A DNA stretch of 64,000 nt from Dermatemys mawii (Eukaryota > Chordata > Testudines > Dermatemydidae): positions 53,394,453 through 53,458,452 of the forward strand of contig ML677326.1 in assembly GCA_007922305.1 (NCBI GenBank), read 5' to 3'. The notes under the pieces are model-generated. The model was not told the DNA's origin. It was given only the letters and a program-made list of their open reading frames with translations, and searched no databases. A program made the position numbers and the translations under genes. Positions 1 to 13,200 of this stretch are shown piece by piece. Numbering within the stretch: position 1 is the first letter of the stretch; each line of letters begins with the position of its first letter.

Positions 1-1945
1 GGGGAAATGAGCACACAGCCCCGGAGTAGGGGGGGGTGAACACCCCTTCCTTTCCTGGAGTCGAGGATGAGAGCGCCCTTAGCAGTCTACCGTCACAATG
101 TCTTGCGCATCCTTACAATTGTGGATATAGAAAAGAAAAACAATATGCCATCTCTGTGTTATCATACCTGTGTATTAATGGTTACCTTTGCCTAGACATG
201 TCTCCACTGAATTCTTCAGCTAATTTAGCATTTGCGATTTTTCATATATATTTTATTCTGACTTTCATTAAGTTAGATTAAATATATGATAAAATTTTTT
301 TCTTTCATGTGTTTGTTCTGAGTTCACCACTCCCCCCACTATATCTGCAATTTTTCTTTCTACCCGGGCAAACTAAATGCTATATCTGCAAGACATTATA
401 ATTACTATTGAGATTTTAAATAGTAAAAAAATCCCAAATCTTTAAACTGGTAAAGAATATGATGGAGAAATTGTTTGGGTAAGTTTGCAAAGAATGAAAC
501 CCAGAGGGCATCTGCTTTAGAACACCAGGACAGGAGAACAATAATCACAAAATTCCTGGACCAATACTTGAGGCATATGATACAATCCTCACTGGGGATT
601 TAAAGTAGCCAGATACAGTGATGGGTAATAAATGCTGCCAGACATTCTGTATCAGCAGAAAGATTGTAGCTGGTGATTAAGAAAGTAGATGCTGCATCTG
701 TTTCTTTCTAATAAAGAGGAACTGATTAAGAGTATATTCAAATAGAAATTTGGAACCTGTGACCACAAGGTTCTTGAATTCAACATAGTAAGAAATACTG
801 TAATTAACTTTAACATTACAGAAGTTTTCAAATTAATAAAAAGAAGTTCAGGGAAATTAAGAAATCTAATCTGTAAAGTGAAAGGAATGAATGATGAAAA
901 TCCCCCATTGCAGTAAGAAGTCAAGGAATCCTGAAACACAGCACAATTATGCCAAAATAGACCACATTTCCATTTAAAAAGAATGAAAGAAATACAAAAT
1001 CTATCCAAGTGGCTTCATGAGGGTCTGTTAAACATCTCAGGTAAGAAAAAACAGCCTTGAAAAGAAAAGGGAAAAGGGGAGGACAACCAAAAAAAGGAAT
1101 TCTCAGAATCAAGTAAATTGCAAGGGGGAAAAAAATAAAGTCAGAACAAAAGCAAAATGAATTCATTCTAGCAAAGGCATTAAGGGGAAAATAAGAAGGG
1201 CTTTAATAAATGTATTAAGGGAAAAAAATGAAAATAGGTCCATTAATAAACACGGAAGATGAGATTAATGATGACTAAAGCATGTCTGGAAGCCAAATCC
1301 TAAGGTTCTTAAATAGGCAAACTCCTAATGATGTTTTCTAGTTGAAGACTGAATGAAAATTGAGGATCTTGCTTTCTCTCTCCTCACTGGCATGTGATGT
1401 GAATTGCAGAATTGTCTATGAAATATTTTTGTCATATGGAGAGATGGAGGGCCTGGTGTGCTGGAGGCCAGCTCTCAAAGCCTGAGGTACTGCTTTGCCA
1501 TTTGGCTTCAAGTGATTGCACTGCTCTACAGCCAAAAGGCTTCTGAAATAAATGTAGTCAAACTGTACTAATTCTGGGTCACTGAGAACGAAAATGATGC
1601 TTAAAATTGTTGATTGGCTCTAGTTTTCAAGATATGCTATTGGGTCAGTATATATGACCCTTGACATGGGAATGGTGGAGGATAAGTGTGTTATAAAGGG
1701 AAGGGATCTCAATTTAAACCAGAAATGACTAAAATACATCTTTGATTGGATCTATGAATAAATTTATGAGAGGGTTGGACAGTACTTGCTTTTGAGGCAA
1801 AACAATGAATGATGCAATCTGAAGCTGGTATTGTGTCATATATGATATGAATTGCATCATGTTATTCCTAGAAGTCATGGATGATTCAATCATAACGAAG
1901 CTTACATCACTCTGCTGAACAAATTGCCCTATATCAGCTCTAGAA
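1..1945. repeat. Copy 1 of a ~1.95-kb near-identical direct duplication
   Basis: This stretch repeats at 2376-4331 with a constant offset of 2375, changing to 2386 after an 11-bp indel near 1484 (TGGATCACTTG is present only in the second copy). Only a few substitutions were seen, near 291, 653, 1449 and 1511, so identity exceeds 99%. It ends exactly at the N run. Its own content is AT-rich non-coding DNA with no recognised gene. The last ~200 bases match the leader of the transposon-like ORF at 4414. Confidence 0.95.
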
Positions 1946-2345
1946 NNNNNNNNNNNNNNNNNNNNNNNNNNNNNNNNNNNNNNNNNNNNNNNNNNNNNNN
2001 NNNNNNNNNNNNNNNNNNNNNNNNNNNNNNNNNNNNNNNNNNNNNNNNNNNNNNNNNNNNNNNNNNNNNNNNNNNNNNNNNNNNNNNNNNNNNNNNNNNN
2101 NNNNNNNNNNNNNNNNNNNNNNNNNNNNNNNNNNNNNNNNNNNNNNNNNNNNNNNNNNNNNNNNNNNNNNNNNNNNNNNNNNNNNNNNNNNNNNNNNNNN
2201 NNNNNNNNNNNNNNNNNNNNNNNNNNNNNNNNNNNNNNNNNNNNNNNNNNNNNNNNNNNNNNNNNNNNNNNNNNNNNNNNNNNNNNNNNNNNNNNNNNNN
2301 NNNNNNNNNNNNNNNNNNNNNNNNNNNNNNNNNNNNNNNNNNNNN
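1946..2345. other. Assembly gap (400 N)
   Basis: There are exactly 400 undetermined bases between the two copies of the duplicated segment. Reading frames drawn through it are artefacts. Confidence 0.99.
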
Positions 2346-2375
2346 ACCCTTTCCTTCCCAGGAGTGTGGGGGGGG

Positions 2376-4331
2376 GGGGAAATGAGCACACAGCCCCGGA
2401 GTAGGGGGGGGTGAACACCCCTTCCTTTCCTGGAGTCGAGGATGAGAGCGCCCTTAGCAGTCTACCGTCACAATGTCTTGCGCATCCTTACAATTGTGGA
2501 TATAGAAAAGAAAAACAATATGCCATCTCTGTGTTATCATACCTGTGTATTAATGGTTACCTTTGCCTAGACATGTCTCCACTGAATTCTTCAGCTAATT
2601 TAGCATTTGCGATTTTTCATATATATTTTATTCTGACTTTCATTAAGTTAGATTAAATATATGATGACATTTTTTTCTTTCATGTGTTTGTTCTGAGTTC
2701 ACCACTCCCCCCACTATATCTGCAATTTTTCTTTCTACCCGGGCAAACTAAATGCTATATCTGCAAGACATTATAATTACTATTGAGATTTTAAATAGTA
2801 AAAAAATCCCAAATCTTTAAACTGGTAAAGAATATGATGGAGAAATTGTTTGGGTAAGTTTGCAAAGAATGAAACCCAGAGGGCATCTGCTTTAGAACAC
2901 CAGGACAGGAGAACAATAATCACAAAATTCCTGGACCAATACTTGAGGCATATGATACAATCCTCACTGGGGATTTAAAGTAGCCAGATACAGTGATGGG
3001 TAATAAATGCTGCCAGACATGCTGTATCAGCAGAAAGATTGTAGCTGGTGATTAAGAAAGTAGATGCTGCATCTGTTTCTTTCTAATAAAGAGGAACTGA
3101 TTAAGAGTATATTCAAATAGAAATTTGGAACCTGTGACCACAAGGTTCTTGAATTCAACATAGTAAGAAATACTGTAATTAACTTTAACATTACAGAAGT
3201 TTTCAAATTAATAAAAAGAAGTTCAGGGAAATTAAGAAATCTAATCTGTAAAGTGAAAGGAATGAATGATGAAAATCCCCCATTGCAGTAAGAAGTCAAG
3301 GAATCCTGAAACACAGCACAATTATGCCAAAATAGACCACATTTCCATTTAAAAAGAATGAAAGAAATACAAAATCTATCCAAGTGGCTTCATGAGGGTC
3401 TGTTAAACATCTCAGGTAAGAAAAAACAGCCTTGAAAAGAAAAGGGAAAAGGGGAGGACAACCAAAAAAAGGAATTCTCAGAATCAAGTAAATTGCAAGG
3501 GGGAAAAAAATAAAGTCAGAACAAAAGCAAAATGAATTCATTCTAGCAAAGGCATTAAGGGGAAAATAAGAAGGGCTTTAATAAATGTATTAAGGGAAAA
3601 AAATGAAAATAGGTCCATTAATAAACACGGAAGATGAGATTAATGATGACTAAAGCATGTCTGGAAGCCAAATCCTAAGGTTCTTAAATAGGCAAACTCC
3701 TAATGATGTTTTCTAGTTGAAGACTGAATGAAAATTGAGGATCTTGCTTTCTCTCTCCTCACTGGCATGTGATGTGAATTGCAGAATTGTCTATGAAATA
3801 TTTTTGTCATATGGAGAGATGGAGGACCTGGTGTGCTGGAGGCCAGCTCTCAAAGCCTGTGGATCACTTGAGGTACTGCTTTGCCATTTGGCTTCAGGTG
3901 ATTGCACTGCTCTACAGCCAAAAGGCTTCTGAAATAAATGTAGTCAAACTGTACTAATTCTGGGTCACTGAGAACGAAAATGATGCTTAAAATTGTTGAT
4001 TGGCTCTAGTTTTCAAGATATGCTATTGGGTCAGTATATATGACCCTTGACATGGGAATGGTGGAGGATAAGTGTGTTATAAAGGGAAGGGATCTCAATT
4101 TAAACCAGAAATGACTAAAATACATCTTTGATTGGATCTATGAATAAATTTATGAGAGGGTTGGACAGTACTTGCTTTTGAGGCAAAACAATGAATGATG
4201 CAATCTGAAGCTGGTATTGTGTCATATATGATATGAATTGCATCATGTTATTCCTAGAAGTCATGGATGATTCAATCATAACGAAGCTTACATCACTCTG
4301 CTGAACAAATTGCCCTATATCAGCTCTAGAA
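2376..4331. repeat. Copy 2 of the ~1.95-kb near-identical direct duplication
   Basis: This is the same sequence as 1-1945, continuing without break into unique sequence (the ORF at 4414). The 30 bases between the gap and this copy do not match what follows copy 1's end in copy 2. A simple head-to-tail tandem with a 2.38-kb period is therefore not visible across the gap. Confidence 0.95.
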
Positions 4332-4413
4332 ATCATACAGTGTCGTGCTGTCTTATTTGTCAGTGTTTGATTTTGCAAAGGGACACATTTCTGTTTAGCC
4401 AAAGTGAGCAGAG

Positions 4414-6098
4414 ATGCCTCGTACTTGTGTGAACAGTGCAGATAACTTCTGCTATGTTTGTGGTGAAGTGACTTTTGCATCACAAAAGCGCAGTATAACC
4501 ACTATGGTTAAGAAAGCCTATCATCTTTATTTTGGCTGCAAAATTGGAGATCAGGACAAGAGGTGGGCCCCACACATATGCCGCAACACTTGTGCAACAA
4601 ATCTTCGCCAGTGGTTGAACAGGAAAAGGAAATCTATGCCTTTTGCAGTGCCAATGATTTGGAGAGAGCCAACAAATCATACCAGCAATTGTTACTTCTG
4701 CATGGTGCCTCCAGTTGGGAAAGGTGCATCAAAGAAGAAAAAGTGGACTGTGCATTATCCAAACATTCCATCAGCTATACGCCCAATACCCCACGAAGGA
4801 GGACTGCCGGTTCTTGATGCACCAGAATCATTCTCACTTGAGTCAGACGAGGAAGAGGAAGAGGATGAAACTTCTGGTCCTGAACCATCAATGTCACAGG
4901 ACCCACATTTTCTCCCATCCTCCTCCCCTGAACCACACCTCATAACACAAGCTGAACTGAATGACCTTGTCAGGGATTTGGAACTACCCAAGAGTAAGGC
5001 AGAGCTGTTGGGCTCCACACTACAGCAGTGGAATCTCCTGGCAGGTGATGTTAGGGTTTCCATGTTCCATGACCGTCAAAAGGATCTTGTCCCATTCTTT
5101 TTCCTGGAAGGTGATTTTGTAGCCTGCAACAACATCGATGGTGTGATGGCAGCCCTCAACATCGTTCACGATCCAGATGAGTGGAGACTCTTCATTGATT
5201 CATCGAAGATGAGTCTTAAAGCTGTTTTGCTGCATAATGGCAATGCTTTGCCGTCAATTCCAGTTGGTCATGCAGTCCATATGAAGGAAACCTATGACGA
5301 CATGAAACAACTTTTGAGGTGCATAAACTATGACCAACATCAGTGGCAGCTTTGTGGCTATTTGAAGGTTGTTGCTCTCTTGCTTGGTCTGCAGACTGGA
5401 TACACGAAGTATTGCTGTTTTCTCTGCGAATGGGATAGTCGTGCAAGAGATTCCCACTCCATCAAGAAAGATTGGCCACTCCGACAGTCATTGGAGCCTG
5501 GGAGGAAAAGTGTTCAGCATCCACCACTTGTTGAATCAAGGAGGATTTTGTTACCACCCTTACACATCAAGCTGGGTCTGATGAAGAACTTTGTCAAGGC
5601 CATTGACAAAACACAAGCACCTCCGTGGAAAATTTCCAAGGTTAAGTGAAGCTAAGATAAAGGAAGGTGTTTTTGTTGGTCCTCAGATTCGTGAACTTCT
5701 TCGAGATGATGCATTTGACCACGCACTGCGTGGCAAGGAAAAGACGGCCTGGAAAGCCTTCCAGTCAGTGGCAATACATTTTCTCGGAAACAACAAGGCA
5801 GACAACTACAGGTTGTTGGTGGAAAACCTCCTCAAGGCATACAAAAGCCTTGGTTGCAACATGTCACTAAAGATACATTTTTTGTACTCTCATCTAGATT
5901 TTTTTTCCACCAAACTGCGGAGCAGTGAGCGACGAGCACGGCGAGCGATTTCACCAGGACGTTGCAACAATGGAGAAATGCTATCAGGGCAAATGGAGCC
6001 CATCAATGCTTGCAGACTATTGCTGGACAGTGACAAGAGATGCTCCATTTAATGAATACAAGAGACAAGCCAAGAAGTGCCGAGTAGACACTGAATAG
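4414..6098 (+). pseudogene. Intronless transposon-like protein gene, ~560 codons, two frameshifts
   Basis: The first frame runs 411 codons from ATG 4414. It has an N-terminal Cys/His-rich part (C13-x2-C16, C42, H54, C56, C60, C93-x2-C96; possibly zinc-binding), an acidic patch at residues 142-153, then a conserved C-terminal region with EWRLFIDSS, YTKYCCFLCEWDSRARD and LPPLHIKLGLMKNFVKA. Coding continues in the next frame from about 5610 (GKFPRLSEAKIKEGVFVGP, MSLKIHFLYSHLDFF). It then enters the third frame after an 8-T run at 5899-5906 (SDEHGERFHQD, WSPSMLADYCW) and stops at TAG 6098. I recognise this as an unnamed, multi-copy protein type seen in many animal genomes and probably carried by a mobile element. 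The family name is unknown to me. A transposase with an RNase H-like core is a guess from spaced acidic residues (D262 and the SDEHGE motif). This copy looks recently inactivated. Confidence 0.75.
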
Positions 6099-7298
6099 GA
6101 CTAAACTATGTACATAATAGATTTTTGCCTTTTATTTCATAATACATTTTATCTATATAACCCTTTTGCTGATTTTTAAAGTGTTACATAAACAGGATAG
6201 GTGATATATTATCATGTAAAGCAACCATAAACACGTGAAAAGACCTAGGTTTACAATTTATGATTAAAACTCTACTATCTACACAATATACATAGACATA
6301 AAATGTAAAAACTTAAATATCTTAGAAACCATAGCCAATCAGTTATTTTAATTGTCATATTTGAATTCAGCACATCAAAATACATAATAAATATCACATT
6401 TTATCTCTGAAGCAGACGACTTCTAAAAAATTGTAGACCAGTGTTATTTATTATCCCTTTGGACTGTTTTACAGATTCAGCTGGTTAATACTGGCATGTG
6501 CAAAACTGCTGTGTGGTGTTGCTCTCAAGCCAGCATAAGCAGATAATAGGACAGATGTGCAAGGAAATATTTTATTGAACATTTCAGTATCAGGTGGATA
6601 GAATTGGTATTGTACACTAACATCCTGTGGTTGTGGTGTTTTCTAGGGATTATCTCTAAAGCTCTGATTCTACAAGAGAGTAGTCACATGATCGGCCTGG
6701 TACCAGATATGAGAGGAGACTAGTGCTGTTAGTGAAACCAAGAGAAGGAGCATCAGCTGAGAAAAATATTCCCACTGTGTGGGCCTGTTAGTCCCTTTGC
6801 AGATTCCTCAATATTTGGAATGAAGTTGAACTCATCGTTGCCCTAGGAAAGGGCCTGGAACTTTCTTCCTTTCTCCTTTTCAGAAACTATGTTCAGGTTA
6901 GAAATGTTGCTAATGGGTGTTGTGGGACTGAAAAAGACGCTGGTTTCTTCTCCTCTACTGCTTCTTTTTGTTAGCAGAATGGAGCATTTCAATATTGCCG
7001 AGTTTCTGTTTGAGTAGAAAGGAGGGAAAAAACAAGAGTGGCCTGTAAAGTCTTTTCTCAAAACATAAATTGAGTGTAGTACTGAAGAAGATGGTTGGGA
7101 CAAAATAACATAATGGGTTTAATGCTGACTGACTGAATTGAGGCAAAAGCAATTTAACTATACATCCTTAGGTTAAAGTAATTGTTGAACTTGTGCAGTG
7201 TTGCCATCAACCTTTTATCTTGGGAAATTTTAAACAGTTTAAACAGTTGCTGGCTCTCTAGAAAGTGTTGACATAAATCTCAAAGTAATCCTCTAAAG
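6099..7298. other. Intronic AT-rich stretch, no gene seen
   Basis: The first 200-300 bases may be the 3' flank of the transposon-like ORF. I could not identify terminal inverted repeats. Nothing else was recognised. Confidence 0.5.
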
Positions 7299-7513
7299 CT
7301 GTGTTTCTCAACCTGGGATCGTGATTTATTTTATAATTATATGGTAAAAATGAAAGTAAGCAAATTTTCACTAATAGCGTCCTGCGATACTTTTGTATTT
7401 TTATATCTGAATTTGTAAGCTAGTAGTTTTTAAGTGAGATGAAATTTGAGGTACACAAGACAAATCAGACTCCTAAAAGGGGCACGGCAGTCTGGAAAGG
7501 TTGAGAACCACTG
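7299..7513 (-). mobile_element. hAT-type MITE, family A, copy 1
   Basis: The ends are imperfect inverted repeats: CTGTGTTTCTCAACCTGGG on the left and AAAGGTTGAGAACCACTG on the right. Flanking 8-mers CTCTAAAG (7291-7298) and TTCCAAAG (7514-7521) match at six of eight positions, as expected for an old hAT target-site duplication. The reverse complement aligns with the copy beginning at 13069. Confidence 0.75.
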
Positions 7514-7521
7514 TTCCAAAG

Positions 7522-9929
7522 AGATGGTAGACAGTTTGGCTTCACCTAGCTTTGCTTTATGTATTTATTAAAAAACAAGCATTAAATTAACAAAGTTGCG
7601 TATTAAGAGATGTAGAAACATTGACTAAATTTTCTTTTTGGTGTACTCTTCCATCAGGACATCTGTTGTAGGATTTTCTCTTCAAAGGCATAAATCACCT
7701 TTCAATATACTGCATATATTACAGAGACTTTCTTAGAATACTGTGCCTTCTAAAGAAGGCCACTTGGTAACCTCTAACCAGAACTATACAATGTATTCTA
7801 GATATTTATCCCACTTTAAAGAAAAAGAGCCCTCTCTCTCCCTTTCAGTTAAATTAATGGATTCTGCCTCCTTCTATCATGTTTATTCAACAGTGTTGTC
7901 CTCTCCTATTAAAATAGGTGCTCTAACCTCTTTCCTTGGTCAAACAGAGTAAGAGTTTGATACATTCAGGCCATGCTTTCAAAATGCTATCAGCAAATTT
8001 TTTCAGACAAAATTAGAGTTATAATTGGGATAGAATTCGCTCATCACCAGCCCTTTACTAGGTTGGAGTCAAAGACAAATTTTAATAAGACATCTAAAAC
8101 AGTCCATGGAACTGTTTGCTTTCAGTGTAAAAATGATATTTATTGTACTCAATGACATTTTTAAAATTCTGTCTGCAAAGACAACTAGACCCCAAATTAT
8201 GCCCATTAGCTACTTATTTAAGCTTTGTTTTATGCAAATATGTAGCAGCTGTGCCTTACTCTACAGAATAGAATAATGCTATGTGGGATATCATCCACTG
8301 CAGTACACTTTTCTGGGGGAAATAAAGAAACTGAGGCTGTAGAACAATCCATGGCCACCTTCCTGAGTTTCGGAAGCCTTTCTGAAAATTCTCACTGCTT
8401 GAGCAGTTAAAAATGTGGTTGGTTTTGTAAATTTAGTTCTATTTGTCTTTGAAAGAACTTTTTTTAAAAAAGAATGTTATTTGTACACTTTTATCTGTAT
8501 TTCTAGATTCACAAAAGAAGTAAGCAATTATTTAAAACAAATAAGCCTCCCTGATTATTTATTTATTCCAGAGGCTTTAGTTCAAATTTCTTTAGCATAA
8601 ATAGATAAATTATATACCAATTTAGGGTATAAAATTGATATCGTGTAAGAAAATCTCCCTCATAATGAGAAATGGCTTTTGTGGATTATTGTAATTAGTC
8701 AAAATGTATTCTTTAAAAATGAGTTTCTAAGATATTGGCTGTCTAATTTCAATGTCATCGGTCATTTGAATTTGTTTTATTTAGAGATACTGACTGGCTC
8801 ACTAAAAGAAAAAAATAGATAATTTGCCAAAGGCAGATATTTGAAAGCTGTAAACTCATATTGATGACCCATATTGAATCTTATCAACTCCTACTTATAG
8901 TGGAGCTTTTCAAATTAGAATTGACTTTAGACATGACTAATGGTGAAATATATCTCAAATAGAAAGAAATAAACCAATGAATGAAGAAGAAAACAAGCCA
9001 AATGTTTTATCACTAATGGCATAAGAGATGTTTCTTTGAATGAACACCAGCCTGTAACAGTGTTTGAAATTCAAGGATGGGTGTACTAGTGTCACCAGCC
9101 AGCTCTAGGAGCAAGGGCCTCAAGGCAAAAGCTTTAAAGTATAGAATGAAATCTTGTTTTATCATTGTCATTCTGAAAAGGGCATACATCACCTACATCA
9201 GTACTGTTTGTAGCTGATTCTTAGTGGCACCTGAGGAGCACAATGTTGTTCAGTGGTAGGAAGTGAGAGAGGCACTTGAACAAACCGTTCCAAGAGTCAC
9301 TTTTCATACCCAGCCAAAAAGGGATTATAATAATACAAGATAACAATATAAAAAATCTAGTAATCCACTTTTTTCCATTATTAATAATTCTTGTCAAACT
9401 GATTCTTCTGTAATAATAAATTTTGGAAAGGAGTGCTTTTTGGTAGAAATGGAGAGAAGCACGATAGGAAATTGTTTATATACGGTAGAAATATTTCTTG
9501 TTTATGCCCCTCCACCCCTAGGTTGCTAGTGGCAAATGAGCCAACCTTGGTCTTTTGAACTCACATACTAAAGGAAAGAGATGCTCAGTTGGCACCATGC
9601 CCTAGGAAATAGGTGACAGCCGCTGAAGTTTACAAAACTGTGGGAAGGAGACAAAAGAAATATTGTCTATCAGGTGTCCATACTAAATATTTTCAGTGGT
9701 GTTGTCTAACACTCCCAAACATACCATGGTCAACAGGTCAGTGGTACTCTTGATATTGTTGCGGACACCTCATACTCTACATGTCTAAAATTTGAAGCAG
9801 AAAGTTGTTTATTCTCTTACCCAGTATCTGCTGTGATGCAAAGTCAGTGCCTAGGATCTTGCGTGCTTTGACTGAAATCTGAAAATAAACAATGAATTAA
9901 AGCCACATTTCTAGGGAAAATATCCTAGC
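7522..9929. other. Intronic stretch, no gene seen
   Basis: AT-rich sequence. Short open frames at 7743-7952 and 8415-8600 have no recognisable motif or splice context. Confidence 0.5.
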
Positions 9930-11660
9930 AACAAAGCATATAAAGTAATGTACTATGCAATCATGACTGAAGCTGTCACAGGGTTCATGGTGCAAGCCAA
10001 ACCAGTGGGGTACCTTACCATGTTTTGCTGCTGTAGCTCCCAGACCAGAATGCTCCCAGCTAGCCTACAAACAAGCAGGTCGCACTCTGGGTGTCTGTGT
10101 GCTAGTGAGCCCTGATTCCTCAGTTCTGATCCCATCAGTCCCACTCTGGTTTCGACTGCCGTGGTTACAAACGGCATGGTGACTCCAACACACTCCAAAT
10201 CCTGAATGTTCCCAAATTCGATCCTGAATGTCCCTCTCCTGGATAGTTCAGAGAAATAAAAAGGTTCATTTTTTCCTTTTAAGAGACAAAATCACATCAC
10301 AACTTATTAACTTAACTGGGGTCAATACACCCTTTTCTGCAAACACTATACTGAGTTGGTTTGCAGTAAGAATAAAACACATTTATTAACAATAAGACAC
10401 AGGTTAAGTGATACCAAGTTGAAGGAATAAAGTTAGAAAGGTTTACAAGCAAATAAAAGTGAAAGCATGCATCTAAAAGTCTAAAACTTAATCTAGCAAG
10501 GTACAGGCTTTGTTCAAGATGGTTTATTTCACCAGTCATTCTACTTCCCAGCCATGGCTAATTTTTTCCTTAGTGAGGACCTTCTACAGAAGTACAAGGT
10601 TGGTTTCCTTTGTCTTCCTAGATGAAAGATCTTCAGTTAAAAAGGTTTCTCACCTATATTCAGTTTCCAGATATTTCAGCCCCACTTTGGTTGAAGGACC
10701 TTTCTCAGCTTGCAAGAGCTCTGTTCCCTTGTGTCTATCTTGTAATGGTTGCAAAAGATGGCTTCTGTCTTTGCTTATATCTTCCAGAGTACAGTGACCT
10801 TGAACCAGGATGACCTCGTGCTGTGCTTCCCTTTCTGTGCTGTTCCTACCCCCTTGATTATTTACATTTAAATAGGGCTTCTGTGCTTTTGGTCACCTCT
10901 TGCTTAATTTCTTTGGCGATAGGTAGGTAGCTGTCTTCTCACCTGTCTGGGAGGAAACCTATTTCTCTCTGTTTGGCCACAGGCTTTAAAGCATAATATC
11001 AATTATCATCCATAATTGCTTATGTACTGTTAATATATACATTTCACAATATATTAATCACCAGGGAATCAAAAGGTTTTATAAAATACCTCACTCTATA
11101 CACTTTTATAACACAGTAATATTGTATACAATCAGTTGATCCAATTGCTTATCACTTGAGGTCCAGCCCCCATTTGTAAGAATCAGTAAATATTTGCAAT
11201 ATATTCTTTGGAAATAAAACCCAGACCAAGCTTCTCTCTCCTACTAGGTGTAGATGACATTCTGTCTCTTCCTCCACTTTGTAAGCTTGATATATTTGTT
11301 TGCCTAATATGTAAATAGACCTTTGCTGGGTCTGCCTGAAGATCGGGTTAGTCAAAGAAGCAATACAGATTCCTTTGTCTAGGACAGACCTGTTTACCAG
11401 CTCCCTCTGACATGCCTGATTTAAACATATTTTAGTCATAATTCCAGCATATGTCCATAACTCTTGATACACACCTCATGCATACATCACTCAGGAATAT
11501 GAATAATCAATAAGTTATTAGTTTTCCAGTGATATTACATGACATCTTTGAGATACAGATTACAACCATCATGAGTTGGGATACACTGACTTGGTCAGAC
11601 CAGCTGAAACTCATTACCTGTTACCAGTGAGCCCCTTACCTTCTGGGACTGGGAAGCTCT
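9930..11660 (-). repeat. Probable old LTR-like dispersed repeat
   Basis: The stretch has the look of reptile LTR-type dispersed repeats read on the minus strand. An inverted polyadenylation signal (TTTATTAA near 10382) is followed by a long, moderately GC-containing region ending around 11600 (TGAAACTCATTACCTGTTACCAG). No intact termini or internal coding region were found and the boundaries are approximate. The call rests on recognition of the repeat style, not on a match I can demonstrate. Confidence 0.35.
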
Positions 11661-13068
11661 TAGGATCACACCTTCCCCCTTAAAAAAGTGCATAGGATCA
11701 GTCACCATATTTTCTTTCCCCTTTATATAGAAGAAACCTGTTTTGTCACCTTTGTCTATGTACAGTCTCCAGGACATATCATCAGAGAGTTTCAATAATT
11801 TCACCTACAGATTTGTTACACATGTTTCAGAGTGGTGTTAAATTTCAAATGAACTATTAGATATCACCTTTTAAATAAATATCATGACCCAGTGTGTGAG
11901 GTGTAATGAGTATGTCAGGCCTGCCATAAATTGCTGACACAGAGTAGTGAACCACAAATGGGTCTCAGTGTGACAATTGCCCATTTAAGGCAATTGTCTG
12001 AGCAATTCATTGTAAACAATTTGATGGCTGGTGTGAGACAGACAGCCATCATGTGACGTTGGAAAAGTGCATTCAGAGGTAATTACTTCAGCTAATACCA
12101 TCACTGTATAAATGTTAGATTTTTCAATTTATGAAGAATAGGCCCTGTTTTAGCAATAAATTATACCATTGTATTATCCCCTCAACATGATCATTTAGTC
12201 CAGTGCACACCAGTAGTCTTAGAACATTTCCTTCAAATGTGCATATTAATAGATTTAGATATTGGCATCTTTATTACTATTGCTATTTTTAAACGTAACC
12301 ACCTTACATTGATAAAAACTGCCGCTCCTTCTGGAGCCAGGCTGTATAAGCTGTTGATTTTTAGGTCACATTTAGAATATTCATTTTGATGTTCATCCAG
12401 GAAATAAACATATGGGGAGATCGTGGAGGTGCTGGCAACATGGCTTTCTCATTCTTTTGTAAAAGAAAAATAGTGTACATGGAGTGTTGGAGAAGTTTTA
12501 TTCTTCAAGGCTAGCTTTTAGGAAATGTGTTAGGGTTCTGAAAATGAAAATGAGAGCTGTGGCCCACAGACACACCATTGTGGAGAAACAGTCTGACTTT
12601 CAAGAAACTTGAAGATCAGATCTTCTTCTTCAAAAACTCCTTTTAAAAAAATGATGTGATGGCAAAGACATCCTATGAGAGCGTGTGTTTTGTAGTCATC
12701 TAGGCTAAAGGCTCAAATTTGGTGTCGGAATTGGTGATTCAGAGAATGAAAGAGTTTCTTATGTACTCCTGTAGAAATATACTAGATGTACCTTTAATAA
12801 TATAAGGTTTACCACATTGTGAATGAACTGAGTCCCAACACAGAATATACGTATGAGGTTCAATATTCACACCTCACATTTTCCTTTGTTCTAAAGAACA
12901 AGCGTAAATCTTAATCTGACTTTCCTCTTCAGATGGCTCTTTGTAGGATTGCTTTCTGCAAGATCTCCTGTCTCACTCTGAGAGCCTTCTCTGGCCTTAG
13001 ACACTTCCATGCTTTTATTTTTCTGAAATAGAATATATTCTGGCTGTTAGATGAACAGTAGATTAGGC
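11661..13068. other. Intronic stretch, no gene seen
   Basis: AT-rich sequence without a recognised repeat or coding motif. Confidence 0.5.
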
Positions 13069-13200
13069 CAGTGGCTCTCAACCTTTCCAGACTACTGTAT
13101 CCCCAAGGAGTCTGATTTGTCTTGCATACCCCCAAGTTTCACCTCACTTAAACTATTTACTTACAGAATCAAACATAAAAATACACAAGTGTCACAGCAC
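13069..13200 (+). mobile_element. hAT-type MITE, family A, copy 2 (right end degraded)
   Basis: It begins CAGTGGCTCTCAACCTTTCC and then follows the reverse complement of 7299-7513 (AGTCTGATTTGTCTTG, TTTCACCTCACTTAAA, AAAAATACA). The opposite inverted repeat is not visible downstream, so the copy is truncated or diverged at its right side. Confidence 0.7.

Noticed and set aside
1729..2418. Long open frames through the N run (229, 153 and 149 codons)
   Set aside because: They consist mostly of undetermined residues and have no recognisable ends.
4115..4483. 122-codon minus-strand frame
   Set aside because: It is antisense to the transposon leader and start, and one half of it is just the duplicated segment.
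10510..10797. 95-codon plus-strand frame
   Set aside because: Located in an LTR-like repeat, with no protein similarity that I can recognise.
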